Shown: positions 1 through 10,021 of the stretch, piece after piece
Position numbering within the stretch: position 1 is the first letter of the stretch
Layout: the number at the start of each line of letters is the position of its first letter
Notes under the pieces: model-generated
What the model saw: only the letters and a program-made list of their open reading frames with translations
The model's database searches: none
What the model was told of the DNA's origin: nothing
Made by a program: the position numbers and the translations under genes
DNA from: Undaria pinnatifida
Taxonomy: Eukaryota > Sar > Phaeophyceae > Laminariales > Alariaceae
Assembly (NCBI GenBank): GCA_012845835.1
Contig: JABAKD010000025.1
Location: 1,391,001 to 1,455,000 of the forward strand
Direction of reading: 5' to 3'
Length of the DNA stretch: 64,000 bases

Positions 1-655
1 GAATTCTGTACACCCGTGCAACGATACCAGGGGTACGGGTACAGCACTTTCGGTACCCACCCGGAACTGCTGTGAGTTCTGTACGCCCGTGCCCCACCAT
101 ACCCCGAACCTCTGGAAGTTACGTAACACTTCGATACCCGTACCCGAAACTTCTGCAAGCTCTGTAAGACCCCCATACCCTTACCCGGAATCCACAAATC
201 CTACGATTGTATTGCAAGAGACGGGGATGCCCCCATATCTTTTTATCTGACTGAGGAGTTGAATTCGACTCGAAATTGTGTCGAGGGGTTCTCAATATGT
301 TGGGCCTAGGGAAGAAATATACGAGCTCATACCTACCACAGACGAATAGCATGGTAGATATACTGACTCACAACCTGTGTGTCAACCGTTATCGCCCCTC
401 ATCGCGGACGACCAAAATAACCGGAGAATGAGATGTTACCGCAAAACACAGAAGAAAGCACATCCCCCTTAGATATCACCCCCCTTGCATGAGCACACCC
501 GGTGATATATTGTTTGTTTCGTTTTTCTACCATCACGTTATCACCGGGGGTAGGTTAAATACCAAACCCCCTACGGGGAACGCTGTAAAATAGCAACAAA
601 CTACCAACTTATCACACCGCCTGGTGGATACCATTCACCCGCAGCGGCAACCGGT
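1..655. other. Intergenic, degenerate GTACCCG-rich DNA
   Basis: No credible gene. The first 200 bases carry loosely repeated motifs around GTACCCG, CATACCC and TTCTGTA(C/A)GCCC, so this looks like a decayed short tandem array. Around 530-580 there is a stretch (TTATCACCGGGG, TAGGTTAAATACC, CCCCTA) that recurs in the same orientation near 2180-2215 (CTATCACCGGGG, TACGTTAGATACC). The two could be paired ends of an old element enclosing the transposase remnant at 1009-1509. That pairing is inference. Confidence 0.4.
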
Positions 656-1008
656 TTGAACAACAGCATGGAGGCAACGGCCATGCACCATCACAGTGAT
701 CCGAACAGGTCTGCGGCCCCAACCTCACCGGTACCTGGTGTTGCCTCGCCTCGAGCGACATTCACGTCGTTTTTCTCCGGGATCAGACCGGTTACCGGTA
801 CAGGTGATGGTGATACGGACACCCCATATATATCCTACTTCCGCCGTGCCCCAAGCCCCTACTACGTGTACCGGCACTGGTCAAGCACCCGAAGCCCAGG
901 AAACCACGGCCAACTCGCCAGGCAAAGGGCCTGAGGTCCCGCGTCAGCAGCACCCGAATCGTCAGTCACTACGGCTGTCACAAGCATCGAGACCATGCTG
1001 CCAGGTAG

Positions 1009-1509
1009 GTGCGAGCCATGATTGGAAAAACAACGACGGGGAAGACGCACTGTATGCTCAAAATCATGGCTTCGCCGGCCACCAACGACGACCGCGGCAA
1101 CCCGGAGCCCCTCTCCACGGGGCTACTGGCGCAGTGGGTTAAAACGTCTTGGGACAAAACTGATGGAAAACTCGTCTGTTCCAGCTGGGAGAAGGCTGGC
1201 CTGCTTCTTCTCCTCGACGGCTCGGGAAAAGAAGCACGGGTCAGAAAGAAGCTGAACTCGGACGCCCAAGCAAACCTTAACCTTTTGCATGCGGATGTCG
1301 GCGAGGAAAGGCGCAGACCTGAGGACGACTTGCTGTAGGTGTTCGACATTAGCGATGACGACGACACGGGCACGATCGGCGCCGGGGACGACGACGACGA
1401 CGACGAGGAAGACGTGCGGCGGGGCGTGAGGCCGGAAGCCGGAGATGGATCCGAAGAGGTGGCTGGCGCGGGAATTGTCGTGCCGGCTGCTGTCGACTTG
1501 ACCTGTTGA
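1009..1509 (+). pseudogene. DDE transposase C-terminal remnant (pogo/jerky-like)
   Basis: The frame from 1009 is open to a TAG at 1336-1338 and then, in the same frame, continues to a TGA at 1507-1509. The part before the stop contains LAQWVKTSWDK followed by SSWEKAGLL. This resembles the segment after the catalytic core of pogo/Tigger/jerky-type DDE transposases, where W-V-x-x-x-W is followed by a (S/C)(F/W)xKxGL motif. The part after the stop is strongly acidic (a run of seven Asp with DDDD and EED nearby), as is common at the C-terminus of such proteins. No catalytic D, D or E is visible upstream, so this is a 5'-truncated tail with a premature stop. A chance resemblance is possible because the diagnostic stretch is short. 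ORFs in other frames at 656-1142 look like shadows. Confidence 0.45.
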
Positions 1510-2511
1510 CTTGCCCTTACAATATTGCTGCGTATGAGTTTGATTTTAAATGTGTTTTTCACCTGGTGCGCTAGAGCTTGTGAGGCATGGTTGAATGAAC
1601 GGTTGCGATCTATAAAATGGCACGGTGCACCACTTTTTGTGAGGTTCTTGAATTTGAGAGCTTAAGACCTCTCCCAGAAACGCATTTGGAGAAAAACGAT
1701 ACAGCTACCGGATGAAAAATCGCATGTCCGAGGTACCCACCAAATAATGCCGAACAAATAAGCGCATGTCCGATGATATTGGGTTAAGAAGCCCTGACAT
1801 TCCGAAAAAAAACACGCACACGAAAAGTGATACCTCTATCGTAGCACGCGTCAGTTTCAAACGTGTGCCTTACCATGACCGGTATTACGTGATACTGTAA
1901 TGGAAAAAAAAAAGTCTGGTTTAAATCCTGTACCTCTCACGGGCTAGCATACCCCTTGTTATCACACCCCCTGCAATCTTGCCGCGGTCTGTTCACTCTT
2001 TTTACCAGTCATTGATACCGTTAGTTATCTCGTTAGCTCAGGCCTTCGTTAGCATCCCCCCCTCGTTAGCAACCCCCCTGTAATATGGGCGGAGTTTTTC
2101 ACAATCTTTACAAATCTTTAATATCGTTAGCACACCCCCTCCTTAGCACACCCCAGCTGCGGGGCTACCGTGCATGGTTGCTATCACCGGGGATACGTTA
2201 GATACCACAATCCCCCACAACAGCACAGCCCAGTGAAAATATTTTCAAACGCTGAATTGTTTTCACCGGGGTGTGCTTTTTCCGATATATACGGTATTAC
2301 GCGCGATATCCGCCAATCAATAACAACAACGTGATTAGAGGTACGGGATTAGCTCCCAATGAGATTAACATCGGCCGATACCCGAGGATTCCAAAGACTA
2401 CACTGACTGGCGGGTAGCAGTGCAAAAAGACACCAAACAAGGCCAAAAGCGGGATCAGCTTGATTCCCTTGAACTCATGCGAGGCAGACAAATACTAGCT
2501 GACAACTTGGT
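1510..2511. other. Gene-free stretch with TTAGCA(CA)CCCC motif cluster
   Basis: No gene is supported. Between about 1950 and 2160 the motif GTTAGCA(C/T)(A/C)CCCC or close variants occurs at least four times (near 2048, 2066, 2128 and 2141), together with GTTATCACACCCC near 1969. The regular pattern looks like subterminal repeats of a DNA transposon or an old minisatellite. The neighbouring transposase remnant makes the former plausible, but no terminal inverted repeat was identified. Confidence 0.35.
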
Positions 2512-3166
2512 ATGAGAGGAAGATTGATTACTGAAAAAAAACATGAAGCTGTAAATAAAGGAATTGATGCAGCCATGAGCAATAAATCGAAACTCGAAAT
2601 AGGAGACTGGGCGTGGATATACGATGACCACAGCACTGTCACGGGAGGCGGAAAACATGTTCTCAAAACAAACGAGGGTGGCTCCGCCCTGAAATTTGTT
2701 GCAGCACTGGTGAGTAAACTGGCAAATTGTTGGACATGCCCATACAAAGAGCTAATTGTGGGTCCGGGAAAAACGGCCGACGGTAGAGAGGTGGGACCAA
2801 AATCATTTTCGTTGGAGATAACGAGCCCGGTCGAGGAATGAATGCGAGCGTGCCGGGATACACCGATGTAAAAAATGCTTTAACCCTTACGACGGAGTGA
2901 CCCCGCCGAGCTTTTTCCATGGGCCCTGAGAAACAATATTCTCAACAAGTTCTCAGAGCTATCCCCACCGTTCCACCTAACGGCCGAGGATGTGACCACG
3001 GCGCTAGACACAAATGGGGTGACGCCGTGCACAATGGCAAAGATCTGTTGATGAGAGGGCTAGGCGGAACGATTGCATTGCAATACCTCACATACTGGGG
3101 TAATCGAGTACGGCCCTCGTGGGAACACGAAGAGGATTCAAACAAGCATGGTAACCACGTAGTCGG

Positions 3167-3240
<74 letters not shown>

Positions 3241-3247
3241 GCTACTG

Positions 3248-3279
<32 letters not shown>

Positions 3280-3280
3280 G

Positions 3281-3315
<35 letters not shown>

Positions 3316-3316
3316 G

Positions 3317-3348
<32 letters not shown>

Positions 3349-3355
3349 GCTACTG

Positions 3356-3393
<38 letters not shown>

Positions 3394-3394
3394 G

Positions 3395-3432
<38 letters not shown>

Positions 3433-3887
3433 GCTACTGCTACTGCTACTACTACTACTGGGCGGGAAACCCCGTTCAAGACGGGGGTGGAAACGCAAAG
3501 TTCTGTATGTACCGAGTCCAAGAGCGAAAAGAACCATTGCCCGCGAAAAAGGGGAGAGACACGCACTGAAATGATAATATAATAACGTTGCTGCGATGAC
3601 CGAGGAAGTGCGGGATTCTTTTCATCTGACATCGTCGGCGTCGGCTCGTATATCTGTTATAACCCGACGAACACAGTGTGGCAGCTGGAAAAGGTGGTGG
3701 TGTTGGCGGAAGATGCGAAGAGCAAGAAGCTGCCGCAAATGATCAAGATGCTGGACCTGGGGAAGCAGTGCAACGTGCGCCTGTCCAAGGATCGCTGGCA
3801 ACCGTCGGAGATCAGCGAGGAGCGTGGTGCTGGCACGCACACGAAAGAACGAAGGGTGTAAAGCACTACGCACCATCTTTGGAGTAG
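2512..3887 (+). pseudogene. Retroelement polyprotein 3' part with chromodomain, frame-broken
   Basis: Coding-like sequence runs through all three plus frames. Frame 1 (2512-2841) has GDWAWIYDDHST and KLANCWTCPYKEL, matching the SH3-like/GPY region behind an integrase (WTGPYKV-type). Frame 2 near 2840-2920 has HRCKKCFNPYDG. Frame 1 again (2920-3053) has ELSPPFHLTAEDVTTALD. Frame 3 (from about 3055) gives MRGLGGTIALQYLTYWG and RPSWEHEEDSNKHGNHVVGY, which is a chromodomain (aromatic-cage W/Y and SWE core). After the TAC array, frame 3 resumes with YYWAGNPVQDGG and reaches a stop at 3569. From 3628 another frame reads WQLEKVVVLAEDAKSKKLP and RLSKDRWQPSEISEERGA, then shifts to GAWCWHAH. At least four frameshifts make this a relic. 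It is not the same family as the chromovirus at 6722-14951. Confidence 0.6.
3168..3458 (+). repeat. (TAC)n trinucleotide array, TGC-interrupted, 291 bp
   Basis: Ninety-seven consecutive trinucleotides, almost all TAC, with scattered TGC triplets and one CAC. The array sits inside the chromodomain relic and keeps its reading frame: GY precedes it and YWAG follows it. The original tyrosine codons therefore probably seeded the expansion. Long poly-Tyr, poly-Ser and poly-Val translations over this interval are products of the repeat. Confidence 0.95.
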
Positions 3888-3920
3888 CGGCAAACGGGGC
3901 GGAACGCGGGGGGTCACATT

Positions 3921-4120
3921 ACGGAGAGACACTACTGCGAGACGGTCGACTGGGGTGATTGGAGGTGACAGTGCTACAGAACCAGTCGATCAACTGGGGG
4001 GATGGGGGTTAGGTTAACGTACAGAGAGACACGACTTCAGGTCGGTCAACCGGGGTGGTCGGGGGTTGCAGTGACACTGAACCAGTCGAGCAACACTGGG
4101 GAAATTTGTGGTTACAGAGC
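3921..4120. repeat. Diverged 100-bp tandem duplication
   Basis: Two adjacent units start with AC(G/A)GAGAGACAC at 3921 and 4021 and share (C/G)GGTCGACTGGGG-like, GGTTGCAGTG-like and GAACCAGTCGA(T/G)CAAC blocks in the same order. They differ at many positions, so the duplication is old. Confidence 0.65.
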
Positions 4121-4855
4121 AACATTGTCATTCTACAGGTGAACAAAAGGGGGTACCGGAGAACAGCAGTATAGTAAGAGTATGGTGAAAATATAGCTCA
4201 GGCTACAAAATGGAGCATTTTTTCCGTGCTATAAAGAAGTGCATACTACTAGGAGATTGGCATATTGGGTGATTTGTTTTTTCCTGGGTTTCCACAACAG
4301 CAAATTGGCTTTAGTTGTTTTTCCTAACCAGCTATCTCACATGTGGATTGTTGTTCCGTCGGTCGCCCTTGTATGGCGACGACGGGTCAGGATGGGCTAG
4401 TGCGGTGAGATTGGTTTCCAACAGCATTTGCGAAGCAGCCTGATGCTTGGCACATGAGGACAGGTATTCCAAGAGTGTGGGAGCCACCTCTCACACGAGG
4501 ATAACTTAGCGCCCATGTATGGTAAGAACGATGGACGTACGCAGCAGCAGGACTGTAACCGGAGAAGACGCGATAAGCGGAGAAGAGCCGCGCAGATACT
4601 TGGTTGGGCAAGAGTAGATGTAGTTCAAAGCTGTGTTGAAATGAAAGTACATCGGAGAGGTATCCAGTTTGCAATATCCCGCTGGGTAGGTGGGTTGTGG
4701 CTTCAGAGAGCGCCTGAGCACAGCAGAGTAGTAGCGCGTTGCGTGCGGTTGTGGCCCAGAATACATCCGCCACATAAATTGCGCCCTCCCGCCCCCTGCC
4801 CCCTTCCCCGACGACCCACCATCCGCACCATCGTCTAGACATAGCGCTACGCGTG
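4121..4855. other. No recognised feature
   Basis: Several open frames exist on both strands (for example a 151-codon minus frame at 4387-4842 and a 107-codon plus frame at 4515-4838). None shows a family motif, and the two overlap head-on. I see no repeat shared with the rest of the window. Confidence 0.3.
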
Positions 4856-4859
4856 TAGC

Positions 4860-5890
4860 AAACTCCGATATCTACGCGACATAAATCTGTTGGAATCCCC
4901 CCCCCCCCCCGACACCGCTTCGAACACTCCGCCTTCTCCTCACTGGTTGTACGAGTTACAGGACATACATAATAAACTGATGTATTGCTGCCACAACCGT
5001 CAGATTAGTTCCCTTAAAGGATATATAGTTTCCGCGCACATAATATAAAAATTAAAATACACCCCAGCTGTGAGATCGAATATTTTGTCGGAACTCATAT
5101 TTGCAAGCTGTGCGTGATGCTCCGGTCGCGCGTGTTACGGGTTGTGCGTCCTCGTTAAGGTTATAGGTCGGCGACTCCCCTGGCAACTACAGTGTAGCTA
5201 TCAGGGTCAACAGCGTGATGTTAGGCAGTCTGTGCGCGGAAACTATAAAACCCGTTTCTGAGGGGGACAAAATCTGACAGCTGTGGAAGGAAATGCATCA
5301 GTTTATCAAGGAAAAACAGCTGTATGTCGAATATCCGGTGAGGGGAGGGCGGAGTTTTTAAGGGCGTGGGGGCCTGGGTTTGTACAAGCTAGGGCGGGGA
5401 GGGGGGGGTAGGGGTAAGCGGGCAGGGCAACTCAATATGTGCATGGAAACTATAAATCCCGTCCTGTAAGTCGTACAACCAGTGCGGAGAGGGCAGAGCG
5501 TTCGAGGGGGTGGGGTTGGGGGTGTGGGTGGGGGTGGGGAGGGATGGGGAGGGGGCGAAAGGGTGTTTCAAAAAGAGCAGGTCGCATAGATATAGGGGTT
5601 TGATATACGCGTGGTGCTAGGTGTAAGCAATGGGGCTGATGGTGAGGAAGGAGGGGGCGCTGGGTAAGGGAGGGGGGGGAAGGGATTGCAACACCCTCAT
5701 AGATGGCTCCTGAAAGATAATGAGGTGATATCAAGTGCGTGGAAGTGTTTATTACTTTGGCAGATTTCGACGATAGGTGGGGTGTTTCAGCAAGAGGTAA
5801 CGGGAAACGAAGGGGGGGAGAGGGGGGGTGCGGTTCGGGGAGAGGGGGGGGGGAACGGTTTTCAACAGGTTTTGGTCACATATAATAGCT
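4860..5890 (+). mobile_element. FB repeat copy (partial)
   Basis: 4886-5040 is a short reverse-oriented FB piece resembling 51560-51660. From about 5055 the forward FB end begins with ACCCCAGCTGTGAGATCGAA, followed by the shared blocks TACTCCGATCGCGCGTATTA (variant), GGTCGGCGACTCCCC, CTATCAGGGTCAACAG, GTGCGCGGAAACTATAAAAC and TCTGACAGCTGTGGAAGGAA. It then runs through G-runs and the GGGGCGTTTGAA-type module to TTGGTCACATATAATA near 5886. It carries no ORF of its own. Confidence 0.8.
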
Positions 5891-6079
5891 TGGTATAAAG
5901 AAAAGAAACACCACTCAGCGATCATCTCTACGCGCTAGGGCATGTTTTCATGAGCACCACTAACAAGAGCACCAGACATGGACGCGACATCTACAGGACG
6001 ACAACATCTTCGACGATAGTGGGGAGAAAACAGGGCGTATAATCATACACTGGATGATAACAACGTGAAAAAGAAGTAC

Positions 6080-6721
6080 AAAGGGTTATGATAGCACTGC
6101 GGTAGACCACACTACCAACTTATTACGAAGGGTATTTCGTGCCTCCGGCCGTTTGCATGATCGCCTGACAACCTCTACCAAGCGAAGCAGCATATGGTAA
6201 CAAAGTAAAGTCACCCTCGCGTTCAATAGTGGTGACATCGCATGCCCACGTCACCTCGCTTGGTGTATTTGTAAGAGGTATCTCTGTCTTGGATTTGGCG
6301 ACCGCAGAGCCCCACATCGGCACGACAAAAATCTTTGGCGTAAAATTGCATATGTGAGACAATAATAAAATGTGAAAAGGAGATACAGAGAGGTATGCTA
6401 AAATTGCGGTAAACCGCACTACCAACTTATTACGTAAGGTATTCCGTCCATACCGTCTGCATGATCGCCTCCGAACTTATGCCAAGCAAAGTATGACTAA
6501 CGAAGTAACGTAATTGAGCGCGTGTACACTAAGCGTTCCTTTCAAAACAATAACGATTCGCATCTCTCCCTGTCGTTTTCAATGGCGGTGACATTGCATG
6601 ACTACATGGCCTCGCCTGTTGTATTTGGCAATGTGCATCTGTTTCATAAAATTAGCGATGTCATAAAATCATGGTATCTACATGATTGTACCTATCGATT
6701 GAAATATTCTATTATTCGATC
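6080..6721 (-). mobile_element. FB outer arm, left part (split by the chromovirus)
   Basis: 6350-6721 is the reverse complement of about 17158-17530: shared blocks include GGTAAACCGCACTACCAACT, TTTCAAAACAATAACGATTC and ATATTCTATTATTCGATC. The arm stops at 6721 where the LTR element begins and resumes at 14952 beyond it. 6090-6340 holds a diverged tandem copy of the same module, including a CATGACCACATCACCTCG-like block. A 100-codon minus frame here (6123-6425) reappears in diverged form at 21134-21316 and 49114-49479 and is a repeat shadow, not a gene. Confidence 0.75.
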
Positions 6722-7184
6722 TATGGAACCTGGTATCTCACGGGGTCCCGGAGTCGAAGTGGAGAGGGTGGTCCCGGAGGTCTGGTACTCGTCGCGGATG
6801 GTCGGTAGTCGGAGCGGAGAGGTCGTCGCAGAGCTGAAGTCGAAGCGGAGAGGTCGTCGCAGAGCTGAAGTCGAAGCGGAGAGGGCGTCGCGGTGCTGAG
6901 GTCCCTTGACGATCGTTCTCAACAGCGAACGTGACTGATAACCTTTCTTTCCTATATGTAGCAAGGAGATGCTAAGCCAGAGCTAGAGGGACGGTGGGCA
7001 TATGCCCTTCGTCATGCGGCGGGATCATCTTTCGGTGGCTGACCTTCCGGGGACGGGTCAACGCCGTCTATGACGGGTGACGCCGTTCGCGACCCGGGAT
7101 CGTGTATTGCCTGACCGGTGACGTGTCCTCTCGCGCATGCGTGTACGCGATCTACGATAGATATCTACGACCTTGTCTTCCACA
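6722..7184 (-). repeat. Chromovirus 3' LTR (463 bp)
   Basis: In element orientation it begins TGTGGAAGACAAGG and ends GGTTCCATA, so the ends are an imperfect inverted repeat TGTGGAA/TTCCATA. It is 31 bp longer than the other LTR because a 31-bp unit containing GTCGTCGCAGAGCTGAAGTC is present twice at about 6820-6882. Confidence 0.9.
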
Positions 7185-7196
7185 TCACCCCCCTCT
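7185..7196 (-). promoter_or_regulatory. Polypurine tract
   Basis: Read on the minus strand, AGAGGGGGGTGA lies directly against the 3' LTR start (TGTGGAAG), the expected position for the plus-strand primer of reverse transcription. Confidence 0.75.
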
Positions 7197-7963
7197 GTAT
7201 TCGCTGCAAGCCCATCTTAGCTAAAGATGGTTTTGTAGCGGTCAACGGGGGGACGACAATTTTAGGAAACGGGGTGTCGATTTATCGGATCGAGACACAG
7301 CAGCTGTTATATGCGTGCATCCACTCCTTATAACTGACGTGTTTAGCAAACACGGGTGTGAAACACCGGGCCAGCGAAGATGTTTACATTTTCGAGCTTG
7401 CATGCTGACAGCGTGCACTGGAGTTGTATGGGGTTTCCAAATATTATCTCAACGCACGTATTCCGTGTGGCCACACGTACTGGTGCGCCCCTCGTGGTTG
7501 CTGTTCTGGGAACCACGGGCAGCGAAATTGTTTAGTGATTTCTCTTTTGTGGCGGGTCCGCCTAGATATTTTCACTCGGAGTCAGCTCAGTTGATCTAGG
7601 TGCATCAATGTGTGACTTCGTTTTAGGTGGGGTGGAGTCGCGTGAAGCTCCTTTTCCCTGTGTGTTTAGTGTTCGAACAATTTGTTTGTGGCTTGACGGT
7701 GGTGTTGCTGTTTTGTCCCGTTTGGAACGGAGTGTCGGGCACGGGCGTGAATCGTCACGCTTCTTACAGCCTCTCTCCGTTGGGTACAACAATTTCCTTA
7801 ACGTTTCCTTGCCCCCGGCTATTCCCACCGGAATGCCGGGTAGAGTGCCCGTCAGATCATGGTCGACACGAGTGTGTACTGCCATGCCTGCTGGTGCTAC
7901 TCTCATCACCGTTGTTGACTCTTGTGCTTACAGCTGAGTCAACTGTGTTAGCCAGCTTGTTCG
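7197..7963 (-). other. Spacer between integrase and 3' LTR
   Basis: About 770 bp with no domain I can recognise. A 115-codon minus frame (7562-7909) and several plus-strand frames exist but carry no motif. It may be a 3' untranslated stretch of the element. Confidence 0.5.
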
Positions 7964-10018
7964 TTATTCGGTTACGCCGCGGAGCATCTGAGAATCTATT
8001 TTGCGCTGTCTCAGTTCGTGCTCGTCCCTGCCTACTATACGCTTCCGTTTCCCGAGAGAAGGGAGGGGGGGCGAAGAAGGCGAGGTTATCGCGAGTTGCA
8101 AACCCTTTTGGGCTCGGTATGCGGCGATCAATTCGTGACATTGGGGTATTTCGTCCGCGCGATACTCGAGGTCGGATTCAGGGCCGTAACCTCGGAGTCT
8201 TAGGCGGTACTTGTAGTTGTGGGGGCTTGGTCTGCCAGGTCCCCTTTTATGATCTACTACCCTGTCTACGAAGTAGGACTCAATTTTGGGTCGAGCCGCG
8301 TCTGGATGGTCCAACTCGGGTAGGGGAATGGGCTTCCCTAAAAACAATTCCGCCAGCTTCTCAAATTGAGGTGCGGGTGGTGTTTCCCGTTGATGGTAGG
8401 GCTTTATATGGGCTAGGTGGACTGACACTTCTCGGGTGTCGTTCGTTAGTCGTACTCTATACACCACTGGTGATAATTGTGAGCAGACGACATACGGTCC
8501 TCGCCATGGTAATAGCAGTTTTGGGTTGGACCCATCCGAATCCTGGTACGGTCTGTACACGAGTACTTCCTGTCCAGGTTTGAACACCGGGTACGGTTTA
8601 AGTTTGCTATTTTGTTCTGCCTGCTTGTCTGCACGCTCGGTTAAGTTTCGGCGTGCGAGCTCAAAGGCAATTTGCAAATTGTCCCGTGTGTTTTGTGCGA
8701 GTTCGTCGGTGTCTGCTGTTCTTCCTACATGAGGAATACCGAGGATTATATCGACTGGGAGTCGGGGTTGTCGTCCGAACATTAAGAAGAATGGTGTCTC
8801 ATGCATCGTTGCACTAAAGCTAGTGTTGTGCGCTAGCTGTACGAACGGTAAGAGAGTGGCCCAGTTGCTTTGATCGATTGCACTGTGCATTGCTAGCATG
8901 CTGTGCATCGTTGAGTGTACCCGTTCGGACACTGAATTGCCCTGCGGCCGGTACGGCGTTGTGCGGGTCTTTTTGTATCCGAGTATTTGTTGCAGCTGGT
9001 ATATCACCTTATTCTCGAATTCGGGGCCTTGATCACTATGCAAGGTTTCTGGTGGGCCGAAAATGCTGATTATTCTCTCGATTATGGCATTGGCTACTGT
9101 TTCGGCCGTTTTATTACGTACCGGCAGCAGTACCGCAAACCTCGTCAGGTGGTCCATCATGGAGAGAACGTATTTGCATTCGATCCCTGCGGCTGAAGTT
9201 GATACCGATTTATACTCTACTAAGTCAACCGATATTCGTTGAAATGGCCGCTCGACAGGTAAATGGCCTGTCGGGAGCTTGGGTCTGTTGTGTGCTGTTT
9301 TTCGTCGTTGACAAGCTTGGCATTTTTCGCACCACTCTCGTACGTCGCGGCTGATGGTGGGCCACCAATATTTCTGGCGGATTTTTTCATAAGTCGGGCG
9401 AGATGCGAGGTGTCCTCCGGATAGAACGTGATCGTGGTAGGCGTGCAGAATTAATCCAACAAGGGCCTCCGGTACTACGAGTTGATCGCGGAAGGTGCTT
9501 CGTTTTCGAAGATATCCCGGAAGGTACGATTTAAACAACAGCCCGTCCTGCACTGAATAGTAAGACATGGTTGTTTTCGTTTCTTTTTCGGGTAATGGTG
9601 CGTCTGCGTGCTGTATGTAATCGATGTACCGCCCGTACTCTACTCTTTGTGCTGAGCGGAGTTTTTCTTGATCGACGGACATGAAAACATTTGTCGCGCT
9701 CACGAATACTGATTTCACACTAAAGAGCTCTCTATCGCTGCGTACTGGCTCTAGGTTATCCAGTTTGTCGGCTGAGATCTGATATGGTCGGGGGACACGA
9801 GCTATTTGTAGCTTGGGGTCATCTGGTACATTGCGGCAAATGGGCGCGAGGGACGGCACAGCTACTTCTTGCTGGTGCTCGAACGCAAACATTCGTGAAA
9901 GCGTGTCCGGTACGACGTGCAGTTTGCCTGGTTTGTGTTGGACGGTGAAGTCAAAAGACTGTAATGCTATTGCCCAGCGTGTTAACATGTTCGATGTATC
10001 TTGCATTGAGTATAGGTA
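7964..10018 (-). CDS. Chromovirus Pol part: RNase H end, integrase, chromodomain
   Basis: Starts directly after an in-frame TGA (10019-10021) inside RNase H; the first residues YLYSMQDTSNMLTRWAIAL continue the RNase H domain (the usual pairing is HAALRYLYS). The integrase zinc-binding H-H-C-C unit is HDHVLSGGH followed by CEKCQAC. The catalytic core has D in ISVDLVEY, D in HSDQGPEF and E in VSERVHS. The spacing of the last two is exactly 35 residues, the retroviral integrase signature. Behind the core, WRGPYVV is a GPY/F motif. The C-terminal VDRVVDHKRGPGR, YKYRLRLRGYGPES and CHELIAAY form a chromodomain, which in chromoviruses tethers the pre-integration complex to marked histones. About 685 codons to the stop at 7964, without frameshift. 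The long antisense frame at 7627-8583 is a shadow of this region. Confidence 0.9.
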   Translation of the reverse strand, partial: YLYSMQDTSNMLTRWAIALQSFDFTVQHKPGKLHVVPDTLSRMFAFEHQQEVAVPSLAPICRNVPDDPKLQIARVPRPYQISADKLDNLEPVRSDRELFSVKSVFVSATNVFMSVDQEKLRSAQRVEYGRYIDYIQHADAPLPEKETKTTMSYYSVQDGLLFKSYLPGYLRKRSTFRDQLVVPEALVGLILHAYHDHVLSGGHLASRPTYEKIRQKYWWPTISRDVREWCEKCQACQRRKTAHNRPKLPTGHLPVERPFQRISVDLVEYKSVSTSAAGIECKYVLSMMDHLTRFAVLLPVRNKTAETVANAIIERIISIFGPPETLHSDQGPEFENKVIYQLQQILGYKKTRTTPYRPQGNSVSERVHSTMHSMLAMHSAIDQSNWATLLPFVQLAHNTSFSATMHETPFFLMFGRQPRLPVDIILGIPHVGRTADTDELAQNTRDNLQIAFELARRNLTERADKQAEQNSKLKPYPVFKPGQEVLVYRPYQDSDGSNPKLLLPWRGPYVVCSQLSPVVYRVRLTNDTREVSVHLAHIKPYHQRETPPAPQFEKLAELFLGKPIPLPELDHPDAARPKIESYFVDRVVDHKRGPGRPSPHNYKYRLRLRGYGPESDLEYRADEIPQCHELIAAYRAQKGLQLAITSPSSPPLPSLGKRKRIVGRDEHELRQRKIDSQMLRGVTE

Positions 10019-10021
10019 TCA

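Noticed and set aside
3088..3632. Long poly-Ser, poly-Val and poly-Tyr open frames
   Set aside because: All are translations of the TAC array in different frames.
4387..4842. 151-codon minus frame as a gene
   Set aside because: No motif, overlapped by an equally long plus frame, and ends in a C-run.
7627..8583. 318-codon plus-strand open frame
   Set aside because: Antisense to the integrase/chromodomain coding region of the chromovirus. It has no motif, and the minus strand has full domain support.
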